This document shows positions 17,036 to 24,891 of a stretch of DNA of 64,000 nt, in pieces (the stretch's first letter is position 1; every line of letters starts with the position of its first letter). Below the pieces are notes generated by a model, which searched no databases, had not been told where the DNA came from, and saw only the letters and a list, made by a program, of their open reading frames with translations. Location of the stretch: the NCBI RefSeq assembly GCF_004365875.1, contig NZ_SODF01000002.1, positions 186,001 to 250,000 of the forward strand, written 5' to 3'. A program made the translations under genes and the position numbers. Source of the DNA: Kribbella kalugense (GTDB lineage: Bacteria > Actinomycetota > Actinomycetes > Propionibacteriales > Kribbellaceae).

Positions 17036-18087
17036 GATGCTTCCTTCAAAGCAAGCGAGATCTCTTTGAAGAAAGGCAACGGACCGATCGACTCCGGATC
17101 TGCCTCGGTATCGAACTGCGGTTGGAAACCAGCCGCCAGATACAACGACGCCGCCTCGGGCTGACGCGGTCCCGTCGTCAGATAGAGCCGCCGATACCCG
17201 AGATCGAGAGCAGCCGCCTCCAGTTCCGCCAGCACGCGGCGGCCGAGTCCTTGCCGTCGATGCAGGTGCGACGTCCACATCCGCTTCACCTCGGCGGTCT
17301 CGTCGTCATACCGACGGATAGCGCCCCCGGCAACCGTCAGACCGCCGTACCGCAGGAGGACGAACGCGCCACCGCGCTCGAGGTGGAAATCGGACGGCGG
17401 TACTTCGGTGAGCTGCGTGTGCGGGTTGGTCCGCCCGTAACGGGTGCTGTACTCGACAACCAGATCCGCGAGCAACGGCGCCGCCTCGGGATCCTCCGGG
17501 CGAGCGCGGACCGCCTCGATGGCCGCCGCCTGCACCGGCGTACTCTCCACCGGCTGACCGCCCTCGACCGTCGCGAGGAACGCCTCCGTCACCTGATACA
17601 GCGGCACGGACGCAGCCGGATCGAGCAGCAGCCCACCGCCGTCGTACAACCGGATGTGGGAGGACAACACGAACCAGCCCTGGCCGATCGCGCCCGCCCC
17701 GAGACTGGTGAGCACCGGGCGGAGCGCGTAGTCGATCACCAGCACGTGCGCCGGCGTACCGCCTGTTGCCAATGGCAACACTGTCTTGCCTTTCAACGCG
17801 TACTGCGGAAGAAGGTCGAGGAAGACCTTCAACAGACCGGAGTACGCCGCCTTGTAGACCGGCGTCGTGACCACGACCGCGTCAGCAGCCTCCAAAACTG
17901 CGGCCGCGGCGGCGATCGCCGGATGATCGGCCCGACCTCGCACCAACGGCTCGGCCGGAAGGTCGCGGAGCACGATCGGGGTGACGGTGTGGCCGTGGCT
18001 GATCAGGCGTTTGGTGACATATTCGAGGACCGCGTCGGTGCGGGACGGGATCGACGGACTGCTGGAGATCGTTGCAATGGTCGCCAT
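17032..18087 (-). CDS. SsuE-like FMN reductase fused to a GNAT acetyltransferase
   Basis: Residues ~1-180 are an NADPH-dependent FMN reductase of the SsuE type (ATISSSPSIPSRTDAVLEYV, DAVVVTTPVYKAAYSGLLK, PLATGGTPAHVL), which would supply FMNH2 to the operon's LLM enzymes. Residues ~230-351 are a GNAT domain, with VKRMWTSHLHRRQGLGRRVL containing the acetyl-CoA loop and YLTTGPRQPEAASLYLAAGF. Both halves look intact. The two activities are usually separate genes. In the Bacillus ytm pathway, N-acetylation precedes monooxygenation, so a fused pair fits the same logic. Confidence 0.85.
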   Translation of the reverse strand: MATIATISSSPSIPSRTDAVLEYVTKRLISHGHTVTPIVLRDLPAEPLVRGRADHPAIAAAAAVLEAADAVVVTTPVYKAAYSGLLKVFLDLLPQYALKGKTVLPLATGGTPAHVLVIDYALRPVLTSLGAGAIGQGWFVLSSHIRLYDGGGLLLDPAASVPLYQVTEAFLATVEGGQPVESTPVQAAAIEAVRARPEDPEAAPLLADLVVEYSTRYGRTNPHTQLTEVPPSDFHLERGGAFVLLRYGGLTVAGGAIRRYDDETAEVKRMWTSHLHRRQGLGRRVLAELEAAALDLGYRRLYLTTGPRQPEAASLYLAAGFQPQFDTEADPESIGPLPFFKEISLALKEAS

Positions 18088-18096
18088 TGAGTTCTC

Positions 18097-19038
18097 CTAT
18101 TTCTTCGGCAGACCGGGCGGGTTGATCAAGGACTTCGGGACGGCCTCGGCCTGCAGGCCCCACTTGGCCAGGACCTTCGCGTAGCTGCCGTCGGCGATGG
18201 CTGCATTGAGTGCATCGGCGAGCGGCTTGACCAGGCCGTCGCCCTTCTTGGTGGTGATGCCGACCAGACCCTGCACGGGGTAGCTGGACGAGACGGTGCC
18301 GACGATCTCGGTCTTGCCCTGGGTGGCGACGTGGTACGACGCGTTCGGGTTCGGGCCGAGGTAGAGATCGATCCGGCCGGACTGCAAGGCGAGATAAGTG
18401 TCCGCAGCTTGCTGGTAGTACTTGAGGTTCGCGGGTTTGCGACCGGCCGCGACGTTCTGTTTGTTCCAGTCGAGCAGGATCGCTTCCTGCAAGGTGCCGG
18501 AGCTGACCGCGACGGTCTTCCCGGAGATGTCGGCCGGGCCGGCGACCTTCAGCCCGGACCCCTTCTTCGCCTCGAAGGCGTGCAGTCCGAGCCGGTACGT
18601 CGCGAAGTCGTACTTCTCCTTACGCAGCTCGGAGACGCCGATGTTGGAGATCCCGACCTGGTACTTGCCCGAGTCGAGCCCGAGGAACAGGTTCTCCCAG
18701 CTGGTGGTGTCGATCTCCGCCTGCAACCCGAGCACGCTCGCGACCAGGTAGGCGATGTCGATCTCGACCCCGATCGGCGTCTTGTTGTCATCCGCCGTGA
18801 ACCCGAGCGGCGGTAACCCGCCACCAGCCGACCCGTTTCCAACGACCAGCTTCCCGCTTTCGCGAACAGCTGCAGGCAGCTCGGCGGCGATGCTGTCGAC
18901 CTTCGCCGACGTGACGTGCTCCTGCTTCGCGGACGTGTCGAAAGCAACCTCGGAAGCTTTCGAGGAAGTATTCGTCTGCGGGTCTGCGCACGCTGCCAGG
19001 GTGAACAGGGCGAGGGAAAGGACAAGGAGTCGTTTCAT
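18097..19038 (-). CDS. Amino-acid-type ABC transporter substrate-binding lipoprotein
   Basis: This 313-residue protein starts at ATG 19038 with a lipoprotein signal peptide (LLVLSLALFTLAAC, lipobox LAAC). The mature part is a family 3 periplasmic-binding fold of the cystine/polar amino acid type, with PLGFTADDNKTPIGVEIDIA, VGISNIGVSELRKEKYDFA and GKTVAVSSGTLQEAI. It delivers substrate to the permease and ATPase encoded just upstream. With sulfur oxygenases downstream, the ligand is probably cystine or an S-substituted cysteine. The 9-bp gap before the fusion gene is the largest in the operon. Confidence 0.88.
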   Translation of the reverse strand: MKRLLVLSLALFTLAACADPQTNTSSKASEVAFDTSAKQEHVTSAKVDSIAAELPAAVRESGKLVVGNGSAGGGLPPLGFTADDNKTPIGVEIDIAYLVASVLGLQAEIDTTSWENLFLGLDSGKYQVGISNIGVSELRKEKYDFATYRLGLHAFEAKKGSGLKVAGPADISGKTVAVSSGTLQEAILLDWNKQNVAAGRKPANLKYYQQAADTYLALQSGRIDLYLGPNPNASYHVATQGKTEIVGTVSSSYPVQGLVGITTKKGDGLVKPLADALNAAIADGSYAKVLAKWGLQAEAVPKSLINPPGLPKK

Positions 19039-19790
19039 CAGAGAACCTTTGAGATGAAGGCGCGGGTGCGCTCGTGGACGGGGTTGTCGAGCACCTCGCG
19101 CGGTGGGCCGGACTCGACGATCCGACCGTCGTCGATGAAGACCACCGTGTCGGCGATCTCCCGGGCGAAGCCGATCTCATGCGTGACGACGACCATCGTG
19201 GCGCCGTCGCGAGCGAGCTCCTTGATCACGTCGAGGACCTCACCGACCAGCTCGGGGTCGAGCGCGCTGGTGGGTTCGTCGAACAGCAGGACCTTCGGTT
19301 TCAGCGCCAGCGCACGGGCGATCGCGACCCGTTGTTGCTGCCCGCCGGACAGTTGGCGCGGATAGACGTCGGCCTTGTCACCGACTCCGACTCGCTCCAG
19401 CAACTCCCGCGCGTACGGCTCGACCTCGCTGCGCTTGCGGCGCTGCGCGGAGACCGGCGCCTCGACGACGTTCTCCAGCACGGTCAGATGCCCGAACAGG
19501 TTGAAGGTCTGGAACACGAACCCGACCTGCGACCGCTGCCGGAGGATCTCCCGTTCACGCAACTCGTGCAGCTTGTTCCCGCGCCGCCGGTAGCCGATCA
19601 GCTCACCGTCGATCCGGATCAGCCCGCGATCCACCTTCTCCAGATGGTTGATCGACCGCAGCAACGTCGACTTGCCCGACCCGGACGGCCCGAGGATCAC
19701 CGTGACCGCTCCGGCCGGCACCTCGAGGTCGATCCCCTTCAGTACTTCGAGATCGCCGAAGCTCTTGTGCACACCCTTGACGTCGATCAT
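19038..19790 (-). CDS. Amino-acid-type ABC transporter ATP-binding protein
   Basis: This 250-residue ATPase starts at ATG 19790 (MIDVKGVHKSFGDLEVL). It has Walker A GPSGSGKST, Q-loop FVFQTFNLFGHLTVLENV, signature LSGGQQQRVAIARAL, Walker B VLLFDEPTSALDP and the switch His in VVVTHEIGFA. It is of the GlnQ/TcyN subfamily that energises amino acid importers. It overlaps the permease gene by 4 bp and the binding-protein gene by 1 bp. A longer open frame upstream is antisense-frame noise across the permease. Confidence 0.95.
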   Translation of the reverse strand: MIDVKGVHKSFGDLEVLKGIDLEVPAGAVTVILGPSGSGKSTLLRSINHLEKVDRGLIRIDGELIGYRRRGNKLHELREREILRQRSQVGFVFQTFNLFGHLTVLENVVEAPVSAQRRKRSEVEPYARELLERVGVGDKADVYPRQLSGGQQQRVAIARALALKPKVLLFDEPTSALDPELVGEVLDVIKELARDGATMVVVTHEIGFAREIADTVVFIDDGRIVESGPPREVLDNPVHERTRAFISKVL

Positions 19791-20680
19791 CGCGCCGTAC
19801 CCCGGGCGAAGCGGCGTTCCACGTAGTACTGCACGATCGACAGCAGCGTGGTCAGCACGATGTACCAGACCGTCGCGACCATCAGCAGCGGTACGACGCG
19901 ACCGCTCCGGCCGTAGATCACCTGGACCTGGTAGAAGAGCTCGGGGATCGCCATCACCGAGACGATCGACGTGCCCTTGAACAGGCTGATCACCTCGTTC
20001 GCGCCGTTCGGCAGGATCGACCGCATCGCCTGTGGCAGCACGATCCGGAAGAACTGCCGCGGCTTCGGGATCCCCAGCGCGGCCGCGGCCTCGGTCTGCC
20101 CGGCGTCGACCGAGATGATCCCGCCTCGAATGATTTCCGCGGCGTACGCCGCCTGATGCAAGGCGAGCCCGAGTACGGCGGCGCCGAGCGGGCCGAACAG
20201 GTTGTTCGTACTGAAGTGCACGAACTCCGGTCCGAACGGGATGCCGATGCTCAACTGCTGGTACAGGTAGGCGATGTTGAACCAGAACAGCAGCTGCACG
20301 ATCAACGGGATCGAGCGGAACGCCCAGATGTAGCCCCAGGCAACTACTTGCAGGAAAGGGCTGCTGGACAGGCGCATCGATGCGAGTACGGCGCCGAGCA
20401 CGAACCCGAGCACCGTGCCGTACACGGTCAACTGCACCGTTACCCAGAGCGCGGAGAAGATCGTCCTGGTGGCGAAGAACTGGAAGAACGTCGGCCAGTC
20501 CCAGCCCGGGTTCGTGGCCAGACCGTGCACGAACATCGCGAGCAGGACAAGCACAACCCCCACGCCGACCCAGCGCCACGGATGCCGTCGGGCGACGATC
20601 GGCAGGTCGGTTTCGAGCGGTACTGCGGACGTCGGCGGTCCGGACGTACCGGACACAGACGTGACTGAAGTGGTGGACAC
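19787..20680 (-). CDS. Amino-acid-type ABC transporter permease
   Basis: This 297-residue membrane protein starts at GTG 20680, with GGGAG about 8 nt upstream. After a polar N-terminal ~35 residues it has about five transmembrane helices typical of the HisMQ family, with GYIWAFRSIPLIVQLLFWF and the EAA-like QTEAAAALGIPKPRQFFRIVLP. As a single permease gene it would act as a homodimer, as in TcyB-like systems. It is the first structural gene of the operon, 97 bp after the leader-peptide stop. Confidence 0.92.
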   Translation of the reverse strand: MSTTSVTSVSGTSGPPTSAVPLETDLPIVARRHPWRWVGVGVVLVLLAMFVHGLATNPGWDWPTFFQFFATRTIFSALWVTVQLTVYGTVLGFVLGAVLASMRLSSSPFLQVVAWGYIWAFRSIPLIVQLLFWFNIAYLYQQLSIGIPFGPEFVHFSTNNLFGPLGAAVLGLALHQAAYAAEIIRGGIISVDAGQTEAAAALGIPKPRQFFRIVLPQAMRSILPNGANEVISLFKGTSIVSVMAIPELFYQVQVIYGRSGRVVPLLMVATVWYIVLTTLLSIVQYYVERRFARGTAR

Positions 20681-20716
20681 GATGACACTCCCTGGCGGTG
20701 GGCACGGCGCGGCAGA

Positions 20717-20731
20717 CGTCCGGAACGGACG
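20717..20731 (-). terminator. Small GC hairpin between leader peptide and permease, possible attenuator stem
   Basis: CGTCCG (20717-20722) and CGGACG (20726-20731) form a perfect 6-bp stem with a GAA loop in the 97-bp leader region downstream of the peptide. It could be the terminator or a pairing partner of an attenuator, but there is no T tract and longer alternative pairings have not been computed. Confidence 0.25.
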
Positions 20732-20777
20732 CCGTCAGCGGGAGGCGAGATAGCTCAGGTCAGCTCGGTCAGCACAG

Positions 20778-20852
20778 TCAGCGCAGACAGAGTGCGCTGG
20801 AGACCCGGAGAAGGTCGATGTGGAGGCGGTAGTACGGCGGCTTGCGCGTCAT
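20778..20852 (-). CDS. Leader peptide upstream of the sulfur operon (24 residues)
   Basis: A 24-codon frame on the minus strand runs from ATG 20852 to TGA 20778. AGAGGAG lies about 8 nt before the ATG. The peptide begins MTRKPPYYRLH, continues IDLLRVSSALC and ends LR; its only cysteine is the antepenultimate residue. Short peptides with a (H)xDLxRxxSALC-type ending occur before sulfur-assimilation operons in Streptomyces and relatives, where they are thought to couple cysteine supply to downstream expression. Position before a transporter and monooxygenase operon fits. Regulation itself is inferred. Confidence 0.8.
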   Translation of the reverse strand: MTRKPPYYRLHIDLLRVSSALCLR

Positions 20853-21192
20853 CCCCGTCTCCTCTCGTAGGTCGTGTCATTTCAGTATGGGACGAGGTTG
20901 AAAGATTAGTAACTTGGTCGACAAAGCTCTCAAAATATGGACGCCTTATACCGGTCCGGAAGGGCCGCTCGACGCCAATCGGCGGGTGATCCGCGTCACC
21001 CCGATCGCAGGCCGGACCGGCGGGCCGTTCACGCCTGAACACACACACGGCGGCAGGACCCCCTCACCGAGCGTGTTGAAAAACGTTCATCTTTTCGCAA
21101 TCCGTGTTTGAGACACTCGTGATGGCGTCGTTATGGTCGTTCGAGTCGCCGTTCCCCCTCCCCGGCGATTACCCAGCCCTGGAAGGTTTCTC
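20853..21192. other. Intergenic region between divergent sulfur operon and M23 peptidase gene
   Basis: This 340-bp gap separates two divergent genes. It holds the candidate sulfur-operon promoter near 20906-20933. The stretch 21070-21130 is AT-rich, with TTGAAAAACG near 21077, and probably holds the peptidase promoter. I looked for a riboswitch-like fold before the peptidase, such as the c-di-AMP class known before some actinobacterial cell-wall hydrolases, and could not identify the conserved core by eye. I see no convincing gene here. Confidence 0.5.
20906..20933 (-). promoter_or_regulatory. Candidate sigma-70-type promoter of the sulfur operon
   Basis: On the minus strand TTGAGA (20928-20933) and TACTAA (20906-20911) are separated by 16 nt, about 55 nt before the leader-peptide start. 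The hexamers match the consensus only in part. The surrounding DNA is unusually AT-rich for this genome, which supports a promoter here. Confidence 0.35.
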
Positions 21193-22110
21193 GTGCCCAC
21201 ACACCACCAAGACGTGCCGGATGTAGATCGGCCGGCGTCGCGTCGACCGGATGCACCGCGCCGGGTGGCCAAGCACCGCTCTTCCCGTCGTGCGACCCGC
21301 CGTACCCAGCTGATCGGCCTGACCGCCGCGTTGGCGGCCGCGGCCGGGACCACCACGGTCGGACTCAGCTCCTCCGCGACCGGCCCGGCCACCGCGAACG
21401 CGGGCACCGGCCTGAGCGCGGCGCAGGCCGACGCTGTCACCTCGGCCCGGATCGACCGGCGCGACCTCGGTTCCCGGGACGCGTCCCGGATCGACCTGTC
21501 GCTGGCATCCGCCCGCAAGGCGGCGGCCGACAAGGTCGCCCAGCAGCGCGCGGCGAAACTGGCAGCGAACGCGACGCTGACCCAGCGCCGGGCGCTCGCG
21601 CTGTCGGCGGCGAAGGCGGCCGCGGCGAAGAAGGCCGCTGACTCGGCCAAGGCTCTGGCCGTGGCGAAGCAGGCGGCGATCGCGAAGGCGGCCGCCATCG
21701 CGAAGGCCGCGCCGAAGATCGTCCTCCCGACCACCGGCTACCACCTGACCGCTCGCTTCAACCAGGCCGGCGGTCGCTGGGCCCACAACCACACCGGCCT
21801 CGACTTCGCGGCCCCGATGGGTACGCCGGTCCGTTCGGTAATGGCCGGCGAGGTCATCCAGGCCGACTTCGAAGGCGCCTACGGCCGTCAGGTCAAGGTC
21901 CGGCATGCCGACGGCACAGTCACGTCGTACAGCCACATGGAAGAGTTCGACGTCTCCGTCGGCGACTCCGTCGAAGCAGGCTCCATGGTCGGCCGCATCG
22001 GCATGACCGGCAACACCACCGGCCCCCACGTCCACTTCGAGGTCCTCCCCCACGGCGGCGACCCGATCGACCCCGAGCCCTGGCTCCGCGACCACGGCCT
22101 AAATCCGTAA
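21193..22110 (+). CDS. M23 family peptidase (LytM-like endopeptidase), secreted or membrane-anchored
   Basis: This ~305-residue protein starts at GTG 21193, with GGAAGG seven nt upstream; an ATG at 21133 in the same frame lacks such a site. A basic N-terminus precedes a hydrophobic segment (LIGLTAALAAAAGTTTVGL). Residues ~90-180 are an Ala/Lys-rich helical region (AAKAAAAKKAADSAKALAVA). The C-terminal LytM domain has HNHTGLDFAAPMGTPV and GPHVHFEVLPHGGDPIDP, so the zinc ligands His, Asp and the HxH motif are present. It would cleave peptidoglycan cross-bridge peptides during growth or division. Confidence 0.85.
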   Translation: MPTHHQDVPDVDRPASRRPDAPRRVAKHRSSRRATRRTQLIGLTAALAAAAGTTTVGLSSSATGPATANAGTGLSAAQADAVTSARIDRRDLGSRDASRIDLSLASARKAAADKVAQQRAAKLAANATLTQRRALALSAAKAAAAKKAADSAKALAVAKQAAIAKAAAIAKAAPKIVLPTTGYHLTARFNQAGGRWAHNHTGLDFAAPMGTPVRSVMAGEVIQADFEGAYGRQVKVRHADGTVTSYSHMEEFDVSVGDSVEAGSMVGRIGMTGNTTGPHVHFEVLPHGGDPIDPEPWLRDHGLNP

Positions 22111-22169
22111 CCCTCCGCTGCAACCAAGGCGCGCTACGGTTCCCCCATCACTTCGAAGAGGGGGAACTC

Positions 22170-22862
22170 TTGAAGCTCTACAAGTCCGCCCTGGCCCTCG
22201 CCCTCCTGGCATCCGTCCTGGTCGCGACCCAGCCCGCCCACGCTGCCCCGCAACAGGCCACCGTGACATGCGCACTCTCGGTGCCTTCCCGGATCAGCGT
22301 CGGCGGGACCTACAACAACTTCCTCGCAAGGTTCGGCTCTGGCTGCCCGGACACCATTTACACGGCGGTGTGGAAGAGCACCCCGGCAGCCACCTCGAAC
22401 CCGCAGGGCAGGCTCGAGTTCACGTTCGGAAATCGCGTGGCGCAGTTCGGATTCTCCGGCGCGGTTCCGCCCATCGGGACCATTACATGGAAGCCGGCCG
22501 GCGGCGCGACCAACATCAACGGCACCAAGGTCGCCGACCTGGCTTCCGCGACCTCGGTCTCGAGGCGCGCTTCAGCCGTCGCGCTCACCGGTGGCCGCAA
22601 GGGCAGCCGTACGGCGCTGCTCACGACGGTCTCGTATTGGCGCCCGAGCAGCGACCGCTACGTCCGCTGGGCCGGCAAGCAGGTCCTGATCCAGTACCAG
22701 GACATCGGTACGACGACCTGGAAGGGCTTGGCGTACGTCACGACCAACAGCGTCGGCCAGGTGACGTACAACTACTACCCGAACAGGACCAGGCGCTACC
22801 GCGTCTACGTACCGGGAACCAGCAGCATCTGGAACATCTTCTCTCCAGTCATCAGCCGCTAG
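22170..22862 (+). CDS. Secreted protein of unknown function
   Basis: This 230-residue protein begins at TTG 22170, behind a GAGGGGG ribosome site. Residues 1-27 are a signal peptide (ALALALLASVLVA, cleavage after AHA). The mature part has two Cys (VTCAL, GSGCPD) likely to form a disulfide. The C-terminal ~100 residues (SRRASAVALTGGRKGS, SYWRPSSDRYVRWAGKQVLI, GLAYVTTNSVGQVTYNYYPN) look like an immunoglobulin-like beta domain often seen in actinobacterial cell-surface proteins, where such repeats bind carbohydrate or wall polymers. It is probably monocistronic, followed by a palindrome at 22915. Confidence 0.65.
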   Translation: MKLYKSALALALLASVLVATQPAHAAPQQATVTCALSVPSRISVGGTYNNFLARFGSGCPDTIYTAVWKSTPAATSNPQGRLEFTFGNRVAQFGFSGAVPPIGTITWKPAGGATNINGTKVADLASATSVSRRASAVALTGGRKGSRTALLTTVSYWRPSSDRYVRWAGKQVLIQYQDIGTTTWKGLAYVTTNSVGQVTYNYYPNRTRRYRVYVPGTSSIWNIFSPVISR

Positions 22863-22914
22863 CGCACCGTCAAGCAACGTTGGGCGCGCAACCCCGCTTC
22901 TCAGCGCGGGTGGT

Positions 22915-22958
22915 TTGGGGAGGATCTTCTCCCCGATCTGGGCAGAGATCCTCCCCAA
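22915..22958. repeat. Palindromic element, family 2, copy 1
   Basis: TTGGGGAGGATCT (22915-22927) pairs perfectly with AGATCCTCCCCAA (22946-22958) across an 18-nt loop. The 40-nt segment 22917-22956 matches 51214-51253 in length and outer sequence. Both copies lie just past the 3' end of a plus-strand gene (stops at 22862 and 51207). It may act as a terminator, but the shared sequence suggests a dispersed repeat. The rest of 22863-23142 shows nothing else I can support. Confidence 0.8.
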
Positions 22959-23142
22959 GTCCCGATCACCCTCCGGCTGCCGATCACGGCTGACGCGTGA
23001 CGTGTTGGCAGCTGCCGGGTGCGGGGTTGACCCTCAAGCTTTCGCGGAGCAGGGCGAGGCGAGCCTGGAGGGAAATGCGCTCCCACAGCGCAAAACCCTC
23101 CGAAGTCCACTCACCCGACGCGTAACCGTCCGCCACGACCTG

Positions 23143-23652
23143 CTAGAGCATCTTGGCCATGTCTAGGGCGGATATGTAGGTGCCGTCGATGAGGAATTCG
23201 TTGGGGTGGGTGCCTTCTAGGACGTAGCCGTGGCGTTCGTAGAGGGTGCGGGCGGGGGTGTTGGTGCTGTGGACGTGCAGGCTGATCTTGCGGGCGCCGC
23301 GGCGGTGGCCCTCGGCGGTGGCGGCGTCCAGGAGGGCTGAGGCGACGCCCAGCCGGCGGGCCTCCTGGGCGACCGCGAGGCCGTTGATCGTCAGTACGCC
23401 GGCGCCCTCGGGGAACGGGTACTTGTCCTGCAACCGCAGGTACCCGACCAGCGCACCGTCGTACTCCGCGACCAGATGCGCCTCCGGCCCGCTCCGCTCG
23501 AAGAACGAATCCTTCAGCGTGTCCTGGTACGACGGGAACCCGGACGCGGCATCCCACGCACTCCGCTCGATAGCGAGCAGAGCCGCGTCGTCCCCCTCGA
23601 CAGCGATTCGAACAGTCACGTGGCGGTCACTCGGCAGTCGTTCATCACTCAC
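23143..23652 (-). CDS. GNAT family N-acetyltransferase
   Basis: The protein is about 169 residues from GTG 23652 (VSDERLPSDRHVTVRIAVEG); a frame open to 23763 has no clear start context. The GNAT fold shows LVGYLRLQDKYPF, LTINGLAVAQEARRLGVASALLDAA (cited in part; RRLGVAS is the acetyl-CoA loop) and LHVHSTNTPARTLYERHGYVLEG. The substrate is unknown. It is convergent with nothing close; the divergent VanY-like gene starts 103 bp away, so they may share a promoter region. Confidence 0.8.
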   Translation of the reverse strand: MSDERLPSDRHVTVRIAVEGDDAALLAIERSAWDAASGFPSYQDTLKDSFFERSGPEAHLVAEYDGALVGYLRLQDKYPFPEGAGVLTINGLAVAQEARRLGVASALLDAATAEGHRRGARKISLHVHSTNTPARTLYERHGYVLEGTHPNEFLIDGTYISALDMAKML

Positions 23653-23755
23653 GGCGCCATCTTCTCCCACCGGACAGGTCGCCCGCCCAGGGTTATCGAA
23701 AATGTATCGAGAAGCGCAGACGCTCCGGCAACATCCGCCCCGATGAACTGGTCGC

Positions 23756-24334
23756 ATGCTCACCGATCAGCTCACCCGAAGCGGCGAGCGCCGGAACCGC
23801 GTCGGTCTGGCGATCGTTGCCGCAGTCATCAGTCTCGCCCTGACCTCGTGTACGGCGGTCTCCGCCAACCAGTCGGCGTCCACCTCGGGCAATTCGAAGC
23901 CCGACACCGCGGACGGCGTCATGCCCGACCACACGTCGGCGTACGACACCAGCTACCCCGGCATCGCCAAGCTCGACCCGGACCTTCGCAAGGCGGTCCA
24001 GCGCGCGGAGAGCGCGATGAAGGACGACGGCATCAAGATGCAGGTCACGACCGGATGGCGGAGCAAGAAGTACCAGGAAGAGCTGCTGACCAAGGCGATC
24101 CGGCAGTACGGCAGCCGCAAGAAGGCCCTCGAGTACGTTGCCGACCCCAACGAGTCGCACCACGTCACCGGCAACGCCGTCGACCTCGGCCCGCGGGACG
24201 CGGACGACTGGCTGAGCCGCCACGGCAACCGTTACGGCCTCTGCCAGACCCTCTCCAACGAGGCCTGGCACTTCGAGCTCGTGACGAAACCCGGCGACGA
24301 CTGCCCGCCGATGACCGACCCGACGAAGGGCTAA
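23756..24334 (+). CDS. D-Ala-D-Ala carboxypeptidase, VanY type (lipoprotein)
   Basis: This 192-residue protein has a lipoprotein signal (VAAVISLALTSC, lipobox LTSC). The peptidase M15B/VanY domain includes ESHHVTGNAVDLGP, matching SxHxxGxAxD, and EAWHFE, the third zinc-ligand motif. It would trim the terminal D-Ala from peptidoglycan stem peptides outside the membrane. The M23 gene at 21193 is another wall hydrolase nearby but they are not one operon. Its end overlaps the convergent acetyltransferase by 4 bp. Confidence 0.86.
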   Translation: MLTDQLTRSGERRNRVGLAIVAAVISLALTSCTAVSANQSASTSGNSKPDTADGVMPDHTSAYDTSYPGIAKLDPDLRKAVQRAESAMKDDGIKMQVTTGWRSKKYQEELLTKAIRQYGSRKKALEYVADPNESHHVTGNAVDLGPRDADDWLSRHGNRYGLCQTLSNEAWHFELVTKPGDDCPPMTDPTKG

Positions 24335-24852
24335 CGCGGTTCCGTCGGCGGATCCGGCAGTACGGCGAGGGGACGCTGGACCCAGTGAACGTCGTGCCAC
24401 TGGTCGAGCTTCCAACCGATGTTCTCGTACGTCCCGATCGGGTTGAAACCAAGGGACTTGTGCAGCCCTTCGCTGGCCGGGTTGGGCAACGTCATCCCGG
24501 CGACGGCGGTGCGGTAGCCGCGCTCGGTGAGTCGCGCGAACAGGGCCTCGTAGAGCGCTCGGCCGGCGCCGGTACGTCGGCGACCCTGCTCCAGATAGAC
24601 GCTGACCTCACAGGACCAGCGGTACGCCGCTCGCGGTTTCATCGGACCGCCGTACGCGTACCCGACCACGCGGTCGTTGTCCTCCGCAACCAACCAGGCG
24701 TGCGTCGACTGCGCCTTCGCGATCCGCCCGGCCATTTCAGCAGCGTTCGGTGGGTCGATCTCGAAGGTGATCGCGGTGCCGGTGACATAAGGGGCGTAAA
24801 TCGCCGCGCAAGCCTCGGCATCGGCCTCCGAGGCGTCTCTGACCTGAACCAT
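24331..24852 (-). CDS. Phosphinothricin N-acetyltransferase-like GNAT protein
   Basis: This 173-residue protein starts at ATG 24852 (MVQVRDASEADAEACAAIY). It has features of the PAT/bar-like GNAT group: YAPYVTGTAITFEIDPP, EVSVYLEQGRRRTGAGRALYEAL (acetyl-CoA loop RRRTGAG) and a NPIGTYENIGWKLDQWHDVHW C-terminus. The group acetylates phosphinothricin, methionine sulfoximine or similar amino acids. It is divergent from the cupin regulator at 24892 across 39 bp, so that regulator is a likely controller. Confidence 0.85.
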   Translation of the reverse strand: MVQVRDASEADAEACAAIYAPYVTGTAITFEIDPPNAAEMAGRIAKAQSTHAWLVAEDNDRVVGYAYGGPMKPRAAYRWSCEVSVYLEQGRRRTGAGRALYEALFARLTERGYRTAVAGMTLPNPASEGLHKSLGFNPIGTYENIGWKLDQWHDVHWVQRPLAVLPDPPTEPR

Positions 24853-24891
24853 GACACGATAGTAGACACAACTGCCGCTATAGTGGCAAGC
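24853..24891. promoter_or_regulatory. Compact divergent promoter region with possible leaderless starts
   Basis: The 39-bp gap holds TATAGT (24879-24884) reading rightward and TACTAT (24859-24864 on the minus strand) reading leftward. Each -10-like box lies only ~7 nt from its start codon, so both mRNAs could be leaderless, a frequent state in actinobacteria. Neither ATG has a clear Shine-Dalgarno sequence. Confidence 0.45.

Noticed and set aside
20990-21190. Riboswitch before the M23 peptidase gene
   Set aside because: c-di-AMP riboswitches precede some actinobacterial wall hydrolases, but I could not find the conserved core by eye. A covariance-model search would be needed.
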